From: Erysipelotrichaceae bacterium | GTDB lineage: Bacteria; Bacillota_I; Bacilli_A; Erysipelotrichales; Erysipelotrichaceae | Reading direction: 5' to 3' | Length of the DNA stretch: 64,000 nucleotides | Assembly (NCBI GenBank): GCA_017404785.1 | Contig: JAFRBQ010000008.1 | Span: 230,212 to 294,211, forward strand | Shown: positions 31,187 through 40,861 of the stretch, one piece after another | Layout: each line of letters begins with the position of its first letter | Position numbering within the stretch: position 1 is the stretch's first letter | Notes under the pieces: generated by a model | The model's input: the letters and a program-made list of their open reading frames with translations, nothing else | Databases searched by the model: none | What the model was told of the DNA's origin: nothing | Translations under genes and position numbers: made by a program

Positions 31187-32797
31187 ATGAAATTTACTGA
31201 TATATTGTCTGTGCTTACCGGTTTAGCGATCTTCCTTTATGGCATGGAAGTCATGGGAAGTGGCTTCAAACATATGGCAGGTGGAAAGCTTCAGGGCTTT
31301 CTGGAGAAACTGACCAAGAAACCGATCGTCGCTTTACTTGCAGGCTTGCTCGTAACAGCATTAGTCCAGTCTTCAGGCGCCACGACAAGTATGCTCGTGA
31401 GTTTTGTCAATGCCGGGATCATGCGCGTTGAACAGACGGTCTACGTTATTCTGGGAAGCAATATCGGTACAACGATCACCGGCCACCTGATGGCTCTTGA
31501 TGTCGGACTGGTTGCGCCTTTTCTGGCTTTTATCGGTGTCTGTCTGATCATGTTTGTCAAAAACGACTATCTCAATGCGATAGGCGAGATCATGATGGGC
31601 TTGGGCTTTGTCTTTATCGGTATGGATACGATGTCGTCCGGTCTCGCTCCTTTGGGACAGTCGGAATTCTTCCTGAAGATCCTTTCCAGCATGCAGAATC
31701 CGATCTTCGGTATCCTGATCGGTTTTGTCCTTACGACGATCGTTCAGTCTTCTTCCGCATCCCTTGGTATCATACAGTCTCTGGCCAAGAGCGGTCTGGT
31801 CATGATCAAGGACGTCATGTATTTCAACCTGGGCCAGAACATCGGTTCGTGTACGACAGCCATGTTGGCATCACTCAGTTTCAACAGAGATGCCAAACGG
31901 GTCTCAATAATAAACTTTACCTTCAATATCGTGAATGCCTTGCTGTTTACGATCCTTTATTCGATCCTGCCGTTTGACAGATGGTATGAAGCACTTGCTC
32001 CGGGAAACGTCGTCAAACAGATCGCCTTTATGCATACGATAACCAACGTGATAACATCGGCTGTCTGCTTCCCGATCGCGAGGACACTGGCCAAAGTTGC
32101 CTATCTGATCATCCCTGATCAGGGCACCAAGAAATCCCTGCAGCCGGAGATCGTCGCAACACCGGAGATCGAAAACAACGCACCATTCAACATCTTCGGT
32201 ATCAATATCGAGATCAACAACATGTTTGAGATCATCAAACAGAGTATCTATATCAGCTTTAATGCTCTGCTTGAACATGTTTCGATCATCGAGGCGGTAA
32301 ACCAGAATGAACTTCAGGTCAACCGCATAAACAAGGGTATCACCAGAAACCTGCAGCTGTTGATGGCGTCCGATACCAATATGCAGGAAGCAAGACAGGC
32401 TTCCGCATTGTTCTCGATCAATATCGATCTTGAAAGAATTTCCGATCATACAGTCAATATCGCCGAAGCAGAAGAGAGCCTGATCAGAATGGACTCTCCG
32501 CTATCGCTGGAAGCCTATGATGAATTGAGTGAGCTTATGGATATCATCATGCAGTCCTTGAGAGCGATCGAAGATATGGCGACCGAAGACAGGGGAAAAC
32601 TGCTGGAGCTCGTCAGGGAAAATGAAGAACGGATCGATAAGATCTGTCAAAGGAACCGCGAGGCAGAGATCGAAAGAATGAGAAAGAGAAAAGATGAACC
32701 TAATTCAGGTATCATCTATTCCGAGTTGCTGATCGATGTCGAAAGGATCGGAGATCATCTGATCAGCGTAGCGGAAAGTTTGGCTCAAAACAGTTAA
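31187..32797 (+). CDS. Na/Pi cotransporter family protein with PhoU-like domain
   Basis: A 536-residue protein. Residues 1-310 hold two repeated transporter halves with QSSGATTSMLVSF (62-75) and QSSSASLGIIQSL (186-198), the QSS signatures of the NPT2 phosphate carriers; GSNIGTTITGHL and GQNIGSCTTAML mark the matching pair. A PhoU-like helical domain covers 350-536. It should take up phosphate with sodium. The start is predicted to be leaderless. It stands between two hairpins, so is monocistronic. Confidence 0.93.
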   Translation: MKFTDILSVLTGLAIFLYGMEVMGSGFKHMAGGKLQGFLEKLTKKPIVALLAGLLVTALVQSSGATTSMLVSFVNAGIMRVEQTVYVILGSNIGTTITGHLMALDVGLVAPFLAFIGVCLIMFVKNDYLNAIGEIMMGLGFVFIGMDTMSSGLAPLGQSEFFLKILSSMQNPIFGILIGFVLTTIVQSSSASLGIIQSLAKSGLVMIKDVMYFNLGQNIGSCTTAMLASLSFNRDAKRVSIINFTFNIVNALLFTILYSILPFDRWYEALAPGNVVKQIAFMHTITNVITSAVCFPIARTLAKVAYLIIPDQGTKKSLQPEIVATPEIENNAPFNIFGINIEINNMFEIIKQSIYISFNALLEHVSIIEAVNQNELQVNRINKGITRNLQLLMASDTNMQEARQASALFSINIDLERISDHTVNIAEAEESLIRMDSPLSLEAYDELSELMDIIMQSLRAIEDMATEDRGKLLELVRENEERIDKICQRNREAEIERMRKRKDEPNSGIIYSELLIDVERIGDHLISVAESLAQNS

Positions 32798-32823
32798 GGA
32801 TATTTGAATAGTAGTGATCTTTG

Positions 32824-32850
32824 AAACTGAACTAAAAAGTTCAGTTTTTT
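32824..32850 (+). terminator. Terminator of the Na/Pi cotransporter gene
   Basis: A 10-bp perfect stem AAACTGAACT / AGTTCAGTTT with an AAAA loop and T6 run. Confidence 0.87.
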
Positions 32851-32886
32851 AAATAAAATGTGAAAGAATAGTAAATGAGGATCGGA

Positions 32887-33387
32887 ATGGAAAGCGAAAG
32901 ACTGATTATTGATGAGATAAGACAAAGCGACAAGGAAGACTACTTCAGAAATATCTCACATGACAGAAAAGTGCTGGAGACCTTCATCTGCCAATATGCA
33001 GATGATCTTCAGGGTTTCGATTTTTCATCCTATCTGAGCAATAAAGATTTATTTGCCATAAGACTCAAGGATACGGGAAAACTTATCGGTATCATCCTAT
33101 ATTTTGACGAAGCTGAAGGAAGGTGTGAGATAGGTTACGGTATCGGTTCTGATCACTGGACCAGGGGATATGGAAGTGAAGCCGTAAAGTGTTTTATTGA
33201 ATACCTGTTTAAAGAAAAGGATATGAAGGTCATCTATGCTTCTTTTTTTCCAGAGAACCATGCTTCAAAAAGGATCATGGAGAAATGCGGAATGACATAC
33301 GATCACTTTGTGAAAGAAGAGCTTGAATATCTGGGCAGAAAAAGAGATCTTATATATTATTCGATCACAAATCCTTATAATGAATGA
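32887..33387 (+). CDS. GNAT family N-acetyltransferase (RimJ/RimL-like)
   Basis: A 166-residue GNAT enzyme. It starts MESERLIIDEIRQSDKED, as ribosomal-protein-type acetyltransferases do; the ATG at 32887 has GAGG six bases upstream. An in-frame ATG at 32875 is possible too. The acetyl-CoA loop reads GYGIGSDHWTRGYGSEA near 90-106 and the closing strand SFFPENHASKRIMEKCGMTYD near 124-144. Target unknown. It overlaps or abuts the next gene, with which it probably forms an operon. Confidence 0.88.
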   Translation: MESERLIIDEIRQSDKEDYFRNISHDRKVLETFICQYADDLQGFDFSSYLSNKDLFAIRLKDTGKLIGIILYFDEAEGRCEIGYGIGSDHWTRGYGSEAVKCFIEYLFKEKDMKVIYASFFPENHASKRIMEKCGMTYDHFVKEELEYLGRKRDLIYYSITNPYNE

Positions 33388-33407
33388 TAGAAACAAGAGG
33401 GATAATC

Positions 33408-36284
33408 ATGAAGAATCATGCGTTTAAAACCATTGCCTGTATTTCAGCCGTGTTGATCACGACTGTTTTACTTTGTTTTCCATTAAGAAGCATCACAACG
33501 AGGTTTTCAAAATACTATACTGACAGAGTTGTAACACAGTTCGATGATTTTTCCGAAACGATCGAAAGTGCGCTACTTAAAGAGAACATCAGCAAAAACG
33601 AATTCAATACCAGCGTTAGCAAGGGAATGGAGATCGTTAAAGCCATGCTCAGGGACGACTTTGATGGTGATGAGTTCAAAGGCAAATGGCTTTATAAAGA
33701 CGGCATGGTAGTAAAGTATGCCGATGGGGTTCTGGAACTCCCGGAAACAAATGGCCAGGGTGTTCCGCCGATCACTGCCGACGATATTAAAAACTTTAAT
33801 GGTATTTTCTATTCGAGGATCGTTACTGAACAACAGAACTACAATGTCTATGTTAATATCGACAGGATCAAAGGGGACTACTATTATGTCGATTGGGGCG
33901 AGGAAGACGAATTTGATGCTTTCTATTCCACAAGCAGCAGGATCTATACGATCTTTAATACCTTTGAATCGGAATACAACTGTCTTCTGAATGTTGTAGA
34001 TGAAAAAGGCACAGAAAAATACATTTCTGCACCTCTGCGTCAAATAAAGGAAGCCGGAACGCTCGATCTCGATACTGAAGATGGCGACTATGTCATTATA
34101 AATGAAGTTCTGTATGTGCACAGGATCCTGCATTCGAAAAACACAGACTGGAAGATTGATGCCTACATCAACGTGAACAATTCCAGAGTTGAAGGGATGC
34201 AATGGATCGGGGTTTTCGTTTCTCTGACTCTGGTCATCGTCATCACCATGATCGTGTGGAACCTGGCTGTACAGAATCTGGTCAAGAATCATGTGTTGTC
34301 GGAAAGTCAGGAAAGAAGATACAATCCGGCCGCTGTTGAAAGATACAATATCATCGCTGGTATACTGGCAGTGCTGTTTGTCTTTCTCTGTTCATTGTTT
34401 GCCTACAACATGAACACGATGCGCAAAGACATCGAAAGAGGAGCAAATTCATTAAAGATCATTAAAAACGGTCTGTTTGAAGACGATCTGCTAAACGGCT
34501 TTGAAATAGATGAAAAACTGCAATGGTATGTCTATTACGGGCAGAAGATATCTGAACTAATTGAAAGCAGTACATATCCGATCAGCAAGGAAAAACTGCA
34601 GGAACTCAAGGAAATCATCGGTATGCAGTATCTTACTCTGTATGATGAATATGGCAAGGAGATCTGCAGCAGTGCCGATTATATCGATATCGAACTTGGA
34701 ACAAGCCAAGAAGATCCGACAACTGATTTCCGCCGTTTGTTGCATGGAGTGGATCACATAATCAAAGAACCATTGTTAGACAGCTTTACCGGACTTTCAA
34801 CGCAGTTCATCGGCATCAGAACGACAATGAAGGATTCGGGAAAGTATGGAGCTTTACTCATGGCTTTTGATGATTATCTTTACTACAGTGGGATTGAAGA
34901 TAATGTCACGGAAAGGACCAATGCCTTGCCTTCAAAAGACGATATCCTGTTCATGGTAGGCAAGGATACAGGTTTGATTGAATATTCCAGCCGCAGCCAA
35001 TATGAATACATGCATCTGTCAGATCTTGGTATCGACTTTGAAAACAGAGTCAATAACCAGATGAATATCTATAGTATTGCCGGTAACAGATACTATGTGC
35101 AATCATCGGATGTGATCCTAGACAGATGGTTCTGTTACTATCTTTCAGCCGACAGCAACAGTTTTGTTTCGGCAGCCAGGAACTGTCTTATCATCGCCGG
35201 TTTCTTCCTGGTGGTCTATGTTTTGGGCATCAGCATCATAACCCGCGGTTATGATCAGAAATACTTTGAAGAAAACGTCCTGACAGGTGCTCCGCCGATC
35301 AGTGGCGGGGTGATGAAGATCATGCTGAACGACGGTCGTTACAAGCAGACAAAAGATGTCTCAGAGAGATTCTCCTTTGTACCTCGCTTTTGGAACAGCA
35401 TGCTTCCTGAACAGAAAGCCCTGATCGTCTTTGACTTCCTGGTTGCTATCCAGATAATCGTAATTTTTTCTAGGATCAACAGTGGCTATGATTCAAACAA
35501 TGACTATCTGTTCTCCTACATCATGCGCGGTCAATGGAACAAAGGTTTCAACCTTTATGCATTTTTCTCGATCGCTCTGCTTACAGCGGTTATCGTTCTG
35601 GGAATGATCTTTATCAGAAGTGTTCTGCTGATTCTGTCGATGGTCACTGACACCAAAGGCGAAACAGTTCTTAGGCTCCTTTACAACGGCCTAAAATATG
35701 TTGCATTGATCGTTTTCCTGTATTATGCGTTTGGCTATCTGGGCTTTGATACACGCGGCATCCTGGCTTCTGTAGGCCTCATAACCCTGGCTATCTCTCT
35801 TGGTTCAAAGGATCTGGTAGCTGATATCGTTGCCGGTCTTACGATCGTTTTTGAGGGCGAATTCCAGGTAGGCGATATGGTTGATATCGATGGTTATCGT
35901 GGTCAGGTCCAGGAGATAGGCGTGCGTTCGACCAAGGTCATCGGTAGAGGCAATAATGTCAAGATTATCGGCAATCATGAAGTCAAGAATGTCATCAACC
36001 TGACCAGGAACAATTCCTGGATCCCTCTGGAGATCCGCATTCCTGTCGATCAGCCGTTGGATGATGTCGAAAAGATCCTGGAAGAAGAACTGCCAAAGAT
36101 CACAAAGAAGATCCCTGCGATCCTCAGCGGTCCTTACTACTATGGCATCCTCGGTTTTGACAAGGGCAGTGTCCGTCTTTCGATCCTGACTGAATGCAAC
36201 GAAGAAGACTATCATAGCATTGAACGCAGTCTGTATAAGGAACTGTATAAACTGTTAAAGAAGAATAAGATCATGATCGGATAA
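33408..36284 (+). CDS. Large mechanosensitive-channel (MscS) family protein with two extracytoplasmic regions
   Basis: A 958-residue membrane protein. An N-terminal membrane helix (residues 8-27) is followed by an outer region of about 230 residues, a helix pair near 265-285 and 315-335, a second outer region of about 250 residues to a helix near 590 (LIIAGFFLVVYVLGISII), then further helices. The MscS pore and cytoplasmic domains are at the end (ILASVGLITLAISLGSKD, EFQVGDMVDIDGYRGQV, near 780-850). The two outer parts look like sensor (Cache-type) domains. The start at 33408 has AGAGGG upstream; a 33384 ATG overlaps the GNAT stop. Most MscS proteins are below 500 residues, so this is large. 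A signal-gated channel is inferred. Confidence 0.85.
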   Translation: MKNHAFKTIACISAVLITTVLLCFPLRSITTRFSKYYTDRVVTQFDDFSETIESALLKENISKNEFNTSVSKGMEIVKAMLRDDFDGDEFKGKWLYKDGMVVKYADGVLELPETNGQGVPPITADDIKNFNGIFYSRIVTEQQNYNVYVNIDRIKGDYYYVDWGEEDEFDAFYSTSSRIYTIFNTFESEYNCLLNVVDEKGTEKYISAPLRQIKEAGTLDLDTEDGDYVIINEVLYVHRILHSKNTDWKIDAYINVNNSRVEGMQWIGVFVSLTLVIVITMIVWNLAVQNLVKNHVLSESQERRYNPAAVERYNIIAGILAVLFVFLCSLFAYNMNTMRKDIERGANSLKIIKNGLFEDDLLNGFEIDEKLQWYVYYGQKISELIESSTYPISKEKLQELKEIIGMQYLTLYDEYGKEICSSADYIDIELGTSQEDPTTDFRRLLHGVDHIIKEPLLDSFTGLSTQFIGIRTTMKDSGKYGALLMAFDDYLYYSGIEDNVTERTNALPSKDDILFMVGKDTGLIEYSSRSQYEYMHLSDLGIDFENRVNNQMNIYSIAGNRYYVQSSDVILDRWFCYYLSADSNSFVSAARNCLIIAGFFLVVYVLGISIITRGYDQKYFEENVLTGAPPISGGVMKIMLNDGRYKQTKDVSERFSFVPRFWNSMLPEQKALIVFDFLVAIQIIVIFSRINSGYDSNNDYLFSYIMRGQWNKGFNLYAFFSIALLTAVIVLGMIFIRSVLLILSMVTDTKGETVLRLLYNGLKYVALIVFLYYAFGYLGFDTRGILASVGLITLAISLGSKDLVADIVAGLTIVFEGEFQVGDMVDIDGYRGQVQEIGVRSTKVIGRGNNVKIIGNHEVKNVINLTRNNSWIPLEIRIPVDQPLDDVEKILEEELPKITKKIPAILSGPYYYGILGFDKGSVRLSILTECNEEDYHSIERSLYKELYKLLKKNKIMIG

Positions 36285-36366
36285 ACCATAAGTTTATCAA
36301 ACAGGAAATGCTCATAATTTATCTTTGATATATAATTATGACAAGTAAATTATTTTAGGAGGCTAT

Positions 36367-36927
36367 ATGAACGATAAGAAATATTTACCATACAAGATAC
36401 TGCATCTTATATTGATGGTCGCAACGATGTTTATCACTGCTGTCGGACTGTTTCAGATGTTGGGAAAGATCGGCGGTGGCCAGGACTGGCCTTTACTGAT
36501 CAGGATCATCTCAAGTATCGTGCGTATCATAGCTATGGGCGTCGGAATACTCTATATGCTGTCTGGATACAAGAAGAGTTCAGCAGGATACTATAAACTG
36601 TTCTTCTGTCTGATGGTCGTTGTGCTGATCTTAAGAACAATGGTGTTTGTTTCAACAGGCAAGAGTGTCATCATGATTATCGGAAGTATCCTGACGATCA
36701 TTCTGGCTTTTGTCCTGCTTGTAGGCAAGGATCTGGGAAGAGATGTATCACTGATCCTTTTGACAGCTCTGATCGTTATTGAAGTACTGCTGAAACTTCC
36801 GTTCAGTCTGAACGATGTATCGATCGGTCAGCTTGGCGGTGAATTATCAATGTTCATGGTGTTCGGCACAGCTGGTTTCATGATCACTGCCAAATATATC
36901 GACAAGGAATTAAGAGGAACCAAATAA
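36367..36927 (+). CDS. Polytopic membrane protein, function unknown
   Basis: A 186-residue protein of about six membrane helices, with short basic loops and ending KYIDKELRGTK. AGGAGG stands seven bases before the ATG. It has a single-gene layout, with a promoter-like TATATAAT upstream and a strong terminator. No motif is recognised. Confidence 0.78.
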   Translation: MNDKKYLPYKILHLILMVATMFITAVGLFQMLGKIGGGQDWPLLIRIISSIVRIIAMGVGILYMLSGYKKSSAGYYKLFFCLMVVVLILRTMVFVSTGKSVIMIIGSILTIILAFVLLVGKDLGRDVSLILLTALIVIEVLLKLPFSLNDVSIGQLGGELSMFMVFGTAGFMITAKYIDKELRGTK

Positions 36928-36949
36928 CTCTGCAATCAAATGTCTGATA

Positions 36950-36976
36950 AAACACGTCAATCTGACGTGTTTTTTT
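36950..36976 (+). terminator. Terminator of the 186-residue membrane protein gene
   Basis: A 10-bp stem AAACACGTCA / TGACGTGTTT with an ATC loop and a T7 run. Confidence 0.87.
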
Positions 36977-37094
36977 GTTATTCTAAAGCTCTTTTTTAGA
37001 AAAATATATGTGTACCATAACATTTTTACAGATATTTGATAAAAATTTCACATATTTATTTCATATTTCTGTATAATGTTTATGGAGGTAAACA

Positions 37095-38063
37095 ATGAAT
37101 AAGAATAAAGTTGTTGTATTAGGTGGTGGTGTTCTTGGAACACAGATTGGTCTTGCCTGCGCATATCAGGGCTATGATGTAACTTTCTGGCTTAGATCAG
37201 AAAGCTCTGTTGGCCGTACTACCCCGAAAATTGAAAGGTATTCTGCTTTGATGCTGGAAGACCTGGCTAAGGCCAAAGCGCTTGTTGGAAGCCCGATGGG
37301 TGCCTTCGTTTATCCACGTGGACTGGTCAGAGACTGGTCCAGTGCTACTGCCGAATCATTGGAAGCATTATATGAAACCGGCAAGAAGAATCTGCAGGAG
37401 AATGTCCACATCGAACTGGACAAGGCAGCTGCCGTAAAAGACGCATATATCGTCATTGAATCAATGTCTGAAGATCCAAAGGCCAAGATCGAAGTCTATA
37501 CGCAGTTCAAAGACCTTCTGGATGAAGATACAATCCTGGTTACCAACTCTTCTACTCTGTTACCAAGCATGTTCGCTGAATACACAGGCAGACCTGACAA
37601 GTACTGTTCATTACACTTCGCTAACACGATCTGGAAGAACAACACCGCTGAAGTAATGGGTCATCCTGGAACCAGCAAGGAAACCTATGATGAAGTCGTA
37701 AAATTTGCCGACAGCATTGGTATGGTTCCACTTCAGTTGCACAAGGAACAGCCTGGCTATATCCTGAACTCCATGCTGGTACCATTCCTGTCAGCTGCTC
37801 AGGGACTCTGGGCTAATGACGTAGCTGATGTCGAAACTATCGACAAGACCTGGGAGCTTGCCACATCTGCTCCAGCTGGACCTTTCAAGATCCTGGATAT
37901 CGTCGGTCTTGAGACAGCCTACAACATCAACCAGATGAAACCAGCCGCTCAGCAGGAAGGTACGATCGAAAACAGAATCGGTAAGCTGCTGAAGGAAAAG
38001 ATTGATAAGGGCGAAACTGGCGTCAACGCTGGTAAAGGCTTCTACGATTACACAAAGAAATAA
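37095..38063 (+). CDS. 3-hydroxyacyl-CoA dehydrogenase family protein
   Basis: A 322-residue NAD-dependent enzyme. The N-terminal Rossmann fold has VVVLGGGVLGTQIGLACA (GxGxxG, 6-23). The family continues with VIESMSEDPKAKIEVY, TNSSTLLPSMFAEYTGRPDKYCSLHFANTI (the catalytic region with His near 176), PGYILNSML and the C-terminal dimer domain ending GKGFYDYTKK. It oxidises a 3-hydroxyacyl-CoA or a related hydroxy acid. GGAGG lies about eight bases upstream of the ATG. No beta-oxidation gene is near. Confidence 0.9.
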   Translation: MNKNKVVVLGGGVLGTQIGLACAYQGYDVTFWLRSESSVGRTTPKIERYSALMLEDLAKAKALVGSPMGAFVYPRGLVRDWSSATAESLEALYETGKKNLQENVHIELDKAAAVKDAYIVIESMSEDPKAKIEVYTQFKDLLDEDTILVTNSSTLLPSMFAEYTGRPDKYCSLHFANTIWKNNTAEVMGHPGTSKETYDEVVKFADSIGMVPLQLHKEQPGYILNSMLVPFLSAAQGLWANDVADVETIDKTWELATSAPAGPFKILDIVGLETAYNINQMKPAAQQEGTIENRIGKLLKEKIDKGETGVNAGKGFYDYTKK

Positions 38064-38075
38064 TCATACGAAACT

Positions 38076-38107
38076 GATGCAAAGCTTAAAGCTTTGCATC
38101 TTTTTTT
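38076..38107 (+). terminator. Terminator of the hydroxyacyl-CoA dehydrogenase gene
   Basis: An 11-bp perfect stem GATGCAAAGCT / AGCTTTGCATC with a TAA loop and a T7 run. Beyond it, 38108-38376 holds no visible gene. Confidence 0.9.
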
Positions 38108-38376
38108 GTGCTTTGAATGAAGTAATGTTTATTTTATTTACAGGTTATTTCTCAACGATCATGAAAAGTCTGTTTTTTGTTTCTGCACGTTTAAAATGGG
38201 ATAAAAGGTCTGTGATGTTACAATTATTTTAAGAGAATTCATAATGCCAGAAGAGAAAATAATTTGTCATAGCTGGCTTTAATTGAAAAAGCAGATTAAG
38301 GCTGATCACTGCGATAAGAGGCTATAACCAAACACTGGAAGAATAGTAATCATTAAATCTGGAAGGGGATTAAAAG

Positions 38377-39762
38377 ATGCTCACAATAACTGAATACGAC
38401 TATAATCACAATTTCCGTAAACTCAATAATGATCCAAATGTTTTTCATAACGCTCTGTATCATGTTTTAAGAGGAGAAAAACGTTTTCATGTGGAAGGAG
38501 AGGGTTATGACTATGATCTTGTCTTTGAAGAAAACGATGTCAGAGCCAAAAACGATCCATCTTTCCCTAACAGTGATTTCTTTTTAAGCGAGATGCTGTA
38601 TCCGCCTTATTATTTCTATGATGAAAATGATCTGAGCAAGATCAATATGGATCTTTTGAATGGCTTTGATGAGATCTTCTTTGAAGAAGCCAACGAGTAT
38701 TCGGCTGTCATCGCTGCTCTGGCTTTGAAACATACAGCTCTTAAAGTGACTTTCAGAAATGCGAATATCCGTCTTTTCCCTTGGCTGGCCGATAAAGTTG
38801 AATGTCATGCCCAGCCTCGTACAGAAAATGCGCTTTATGTTCAGCATGAATACTATCCTGATTTTTCAGATCCTTCAAGATACAGTACGATCGATCTTTT
38901 TCACTGCTTATTCATCATGCAGTGGCTGACAGAACTGCCATTAGATAAGGTCAAATATCTGTCTATGATGATCCGCAAGACTGAAGGTATCGGAAGTATC
39001 ATGTCTACCTTCAGCCAGACATCTCAGGCTCTGGAAAAGTTTGGTATCAAGCCTTTCATTGAACCTAACTCAACCCGTTTCAGCAATGAACTTTTGACTA
39101 AATACTTCAATATCGGTGAAGTTCCTGAAGATTCTACAGAAGAAAACACGATCTATGTGAAATCTTTCAACAGTTTCCTGCTCAATCACTTTGTCGACAT
39201 GTACCAGGCTGATGTCAATCTGAGGATGCTTAAGCCAGAGTTCATCGATCAGATGAAGGAATATGCCGACAGTGTCATAGGAGACAGGAAGGTATTGGGG
39301 GTACTTTTAAGAGGAACGGATGTCGTCATAGCGAATTATAAAGGCAGTTACAGACCTGCTCCGATTGAAGACTGCATCAGGATCATTGGTGACAGAGTCA
39401 AAGAGCACGGCTATGAAAAGATCTTTGTCGCAACCGAAGATTCATACTATCTTGAAAGGATAACTGCAGCCTTCCCGGGCAAGATACTTGCTGTAGCACA
39501 GGAACGACATCGGATCTCCGAGTTCCAGGGCATCAAGTATATCTCCGATCTTGAGAAAAAGAACTATTCAGGGAATGCCTATTATGCCTCAGTCGAGGAT
39601 ACAACAGTTAATTACCTTTATGCGGTATACATGCTTTCAAGATGTGAAAGCTTCATCTCCAACTGCATGTGTTCAGGTGCAAAACTGGTCACTTCCTTCA
39701 ATGAAGGCAATTTTGTCAGAAATGAGATCGTTTCGGAAATGCTTATGGAGAATGATCAGTAA
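38377..39762 (+). CDS. Fucosyltransferase-like glycosyltransferase (putative)
   Basis: A 461-residue soluble protein. The C-terminal half has KVLGVLLRGTDVV (residues near 304-316), EKIFVATEDSYY and CESFISNCMCSGAKLV, which resemble the nucleotide-sugar-binding motifs of alpha-1,6-fucosyltransferases and the wider GT11/GT23-like O-fucosyltransferase class. The N-terminal half (residues 80-160) has a Rossmann-like (EEANEYSAVIAALALKH) stretch. It has no signal peptide and likely acts in the cytoplasm. GGAAGGGG precedes the ATG. No other polysaccharide gene is adjacent. The call rests on short motifs. Confidence 0.6.
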   Translation: MLTITEYDYNHNFRKLNNDPNVFHNALYHVLRGEKRFHVEGEGYDYDLVFEENDVRAKNDPSFPNSDFFLSEMLYPPYYFYDENDLSKINMDLLNGFDEIFFEEANEYSAVIAALALKHTALKVTFRNANIRLFPWLADKVECHAQPRTENALYVQHEYYPDFSDPSRYSTIDLFHCLFIMQWLTELPLDKVKYLSMMIRKTEGIGSIMSTFSQTSQALEKFGIKPFIEPNSTRFSNELLTKYFNIGEVPEDSTEENTIYVKSFNSFLLNHFVDMYQADVNLRMLKPEFIDQMKEYADSVIGDRKVLGVLLRGTDVVIANYKGSYRPAPIEDCIRIIGDRVKEHGYEKIFVATEDSYYLERITAAFPGKILAVAQERHRISEFQGIKYISDLEKKNYSGNAYYASVEDTTVNYLYAVYMLSRCESFISNCMCSGAKLVTSFNEGNFVRNEIVSEMLMENDQ

Positions 39763-39871
39763 GCAAAAAACATTCATGAAATAATGATGGATCGTAAAAC
39801 TGAACTATAATTGTAGGAAATTTTGTAGTCTAAAAGTGATATTATTGAATTATAGATAATAATGTTTAATC

Positions 39872-40669
39872 ATGGAAGATACAATTATTAAAACAGATAC
39901 GAAGGCAATATTCTTCGATATAGACGGAACTCTTCTTTCGCATGCAACAAGAAGTGTGCCGGAGAGTACTATCAGAGCAATCAGAAAAGCCAAGGAAAAG
40001 GGCATAAAAATAGTTGTTGCGACGGGCAGAGTTATTGAAGAGATCAAGAAATTGCCTTTGCAGGACATTGATTTTGATGCTTATCTGACACTTAATGGAA
40101 ATGTCTGTCTGGATAAGGATCTGAAGATGTTTGCGGGTCATGAGATTGACCATGGTGAGACGGAAATACTGGTTAGTATCTTCAAAGCCAGCAGGATCCC
40201 ATTTGTGCTGATCGGTGAAAACAGCCGTTATATCAACTATGTCGATGATGTAGTCATCAGAACACAGATGTCTACTCACGGAACGATCCCTGATATCGAT
40301 CAGTATCATGGTGAAAAGATCTATCAGTGTCTGGCCTTTGTTGATCATGAAATGCGCATGAAGCTCGACAACATTCTTGATGAATGCAAGATCACAAGCT
40401 GGAACGAAACAGGTATTGATATCATCTCCAAAAACGGCGGCAAGGATGCTGGCATTCAGAGTTTCCTGGATAAAGAAGGAATTCTTCTGGAGCAGACCAT
40501 GGCATTTGGCGATGGTGAGAACGATGCACAGATGCTGGAATATGTTAAGATCGGTGTTGCAATGGGCAACAGCAAACCTTTACTTAAGGAGATTGCTGAT
40601 TATGTGACCGCCGATATCGATGATGATGGCATTGAAAAGGCCATGATCCATTTTGGTCTGATTGAATAA
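39872..40669 (+). CDS. Cof-type HAD-IIB family phosphatase
   Basis: A 265-residue HAD hydrolase. Motif I is FFDIDGTLL (16-24), motif II VVATGRV near 49-55, motif III a Lys (GGKDAGIQSFL near 189) and motif IV FGDGENDAQMLEY near 210-222. The cap is of the IIB type. Such enzymes dephosphorylate sugar phosphates and vitamin B6 or flavin phosphates. There is no clear ribosome site; GATAAT lies 11 nt before the ATG, suggesting a very short leader. A terminator follows. Confidence 0.92.
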   Translation: MEDTIIKTDTKAIFFDIDGTLLSHATRSVPESTIRAIRKAKEKGIKIVVATGRVIEEIKKLPLQDIDFDAYLTLNGNVCLDKDLKMFAGHEIDHGETEILVSIFKASRIPFVLIGENSRYINYVDDVVIRTQMSTHGTIPDIDQYHGEKIYQCLAFVDHEMRMKLDNILDECKITSWNETGIDIISKNGGKDAGIQSFLDKEGILLEQTMAFGDGENDAQMLEYVKIGVAMGNSKPLLKEIADYVTADIDDDGIEKAMIHFGLIE

Positions 40670-40694
40670 AATTATTTGACTTTAATTGTTTTAT

Positions 40695-40733
40695 AACCGC
40701 AGTTTCATCGTCTGCGATAATGACTGCGGTTTT
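40695..40733 (+). terminator. Terminator of the Cof-type phosphatase gene
   Basis: A 9-bp stem AACCGCAGT / ACTGCGGTT with a 19-nt loop and a T-rich end. Confidence 0.7.
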
Positions 40734-40861
40734 CTTATGTACTATTATGTATGATGGTTCTTTATCAATTGATAGTTGTTCTGCTTGAATTTCTGAAAAA
40801 ATGAAAAGAGTCGCTGTTTAAAACATAAAAAGAGATAATATTAAAGTAAGAGGTATGAATT

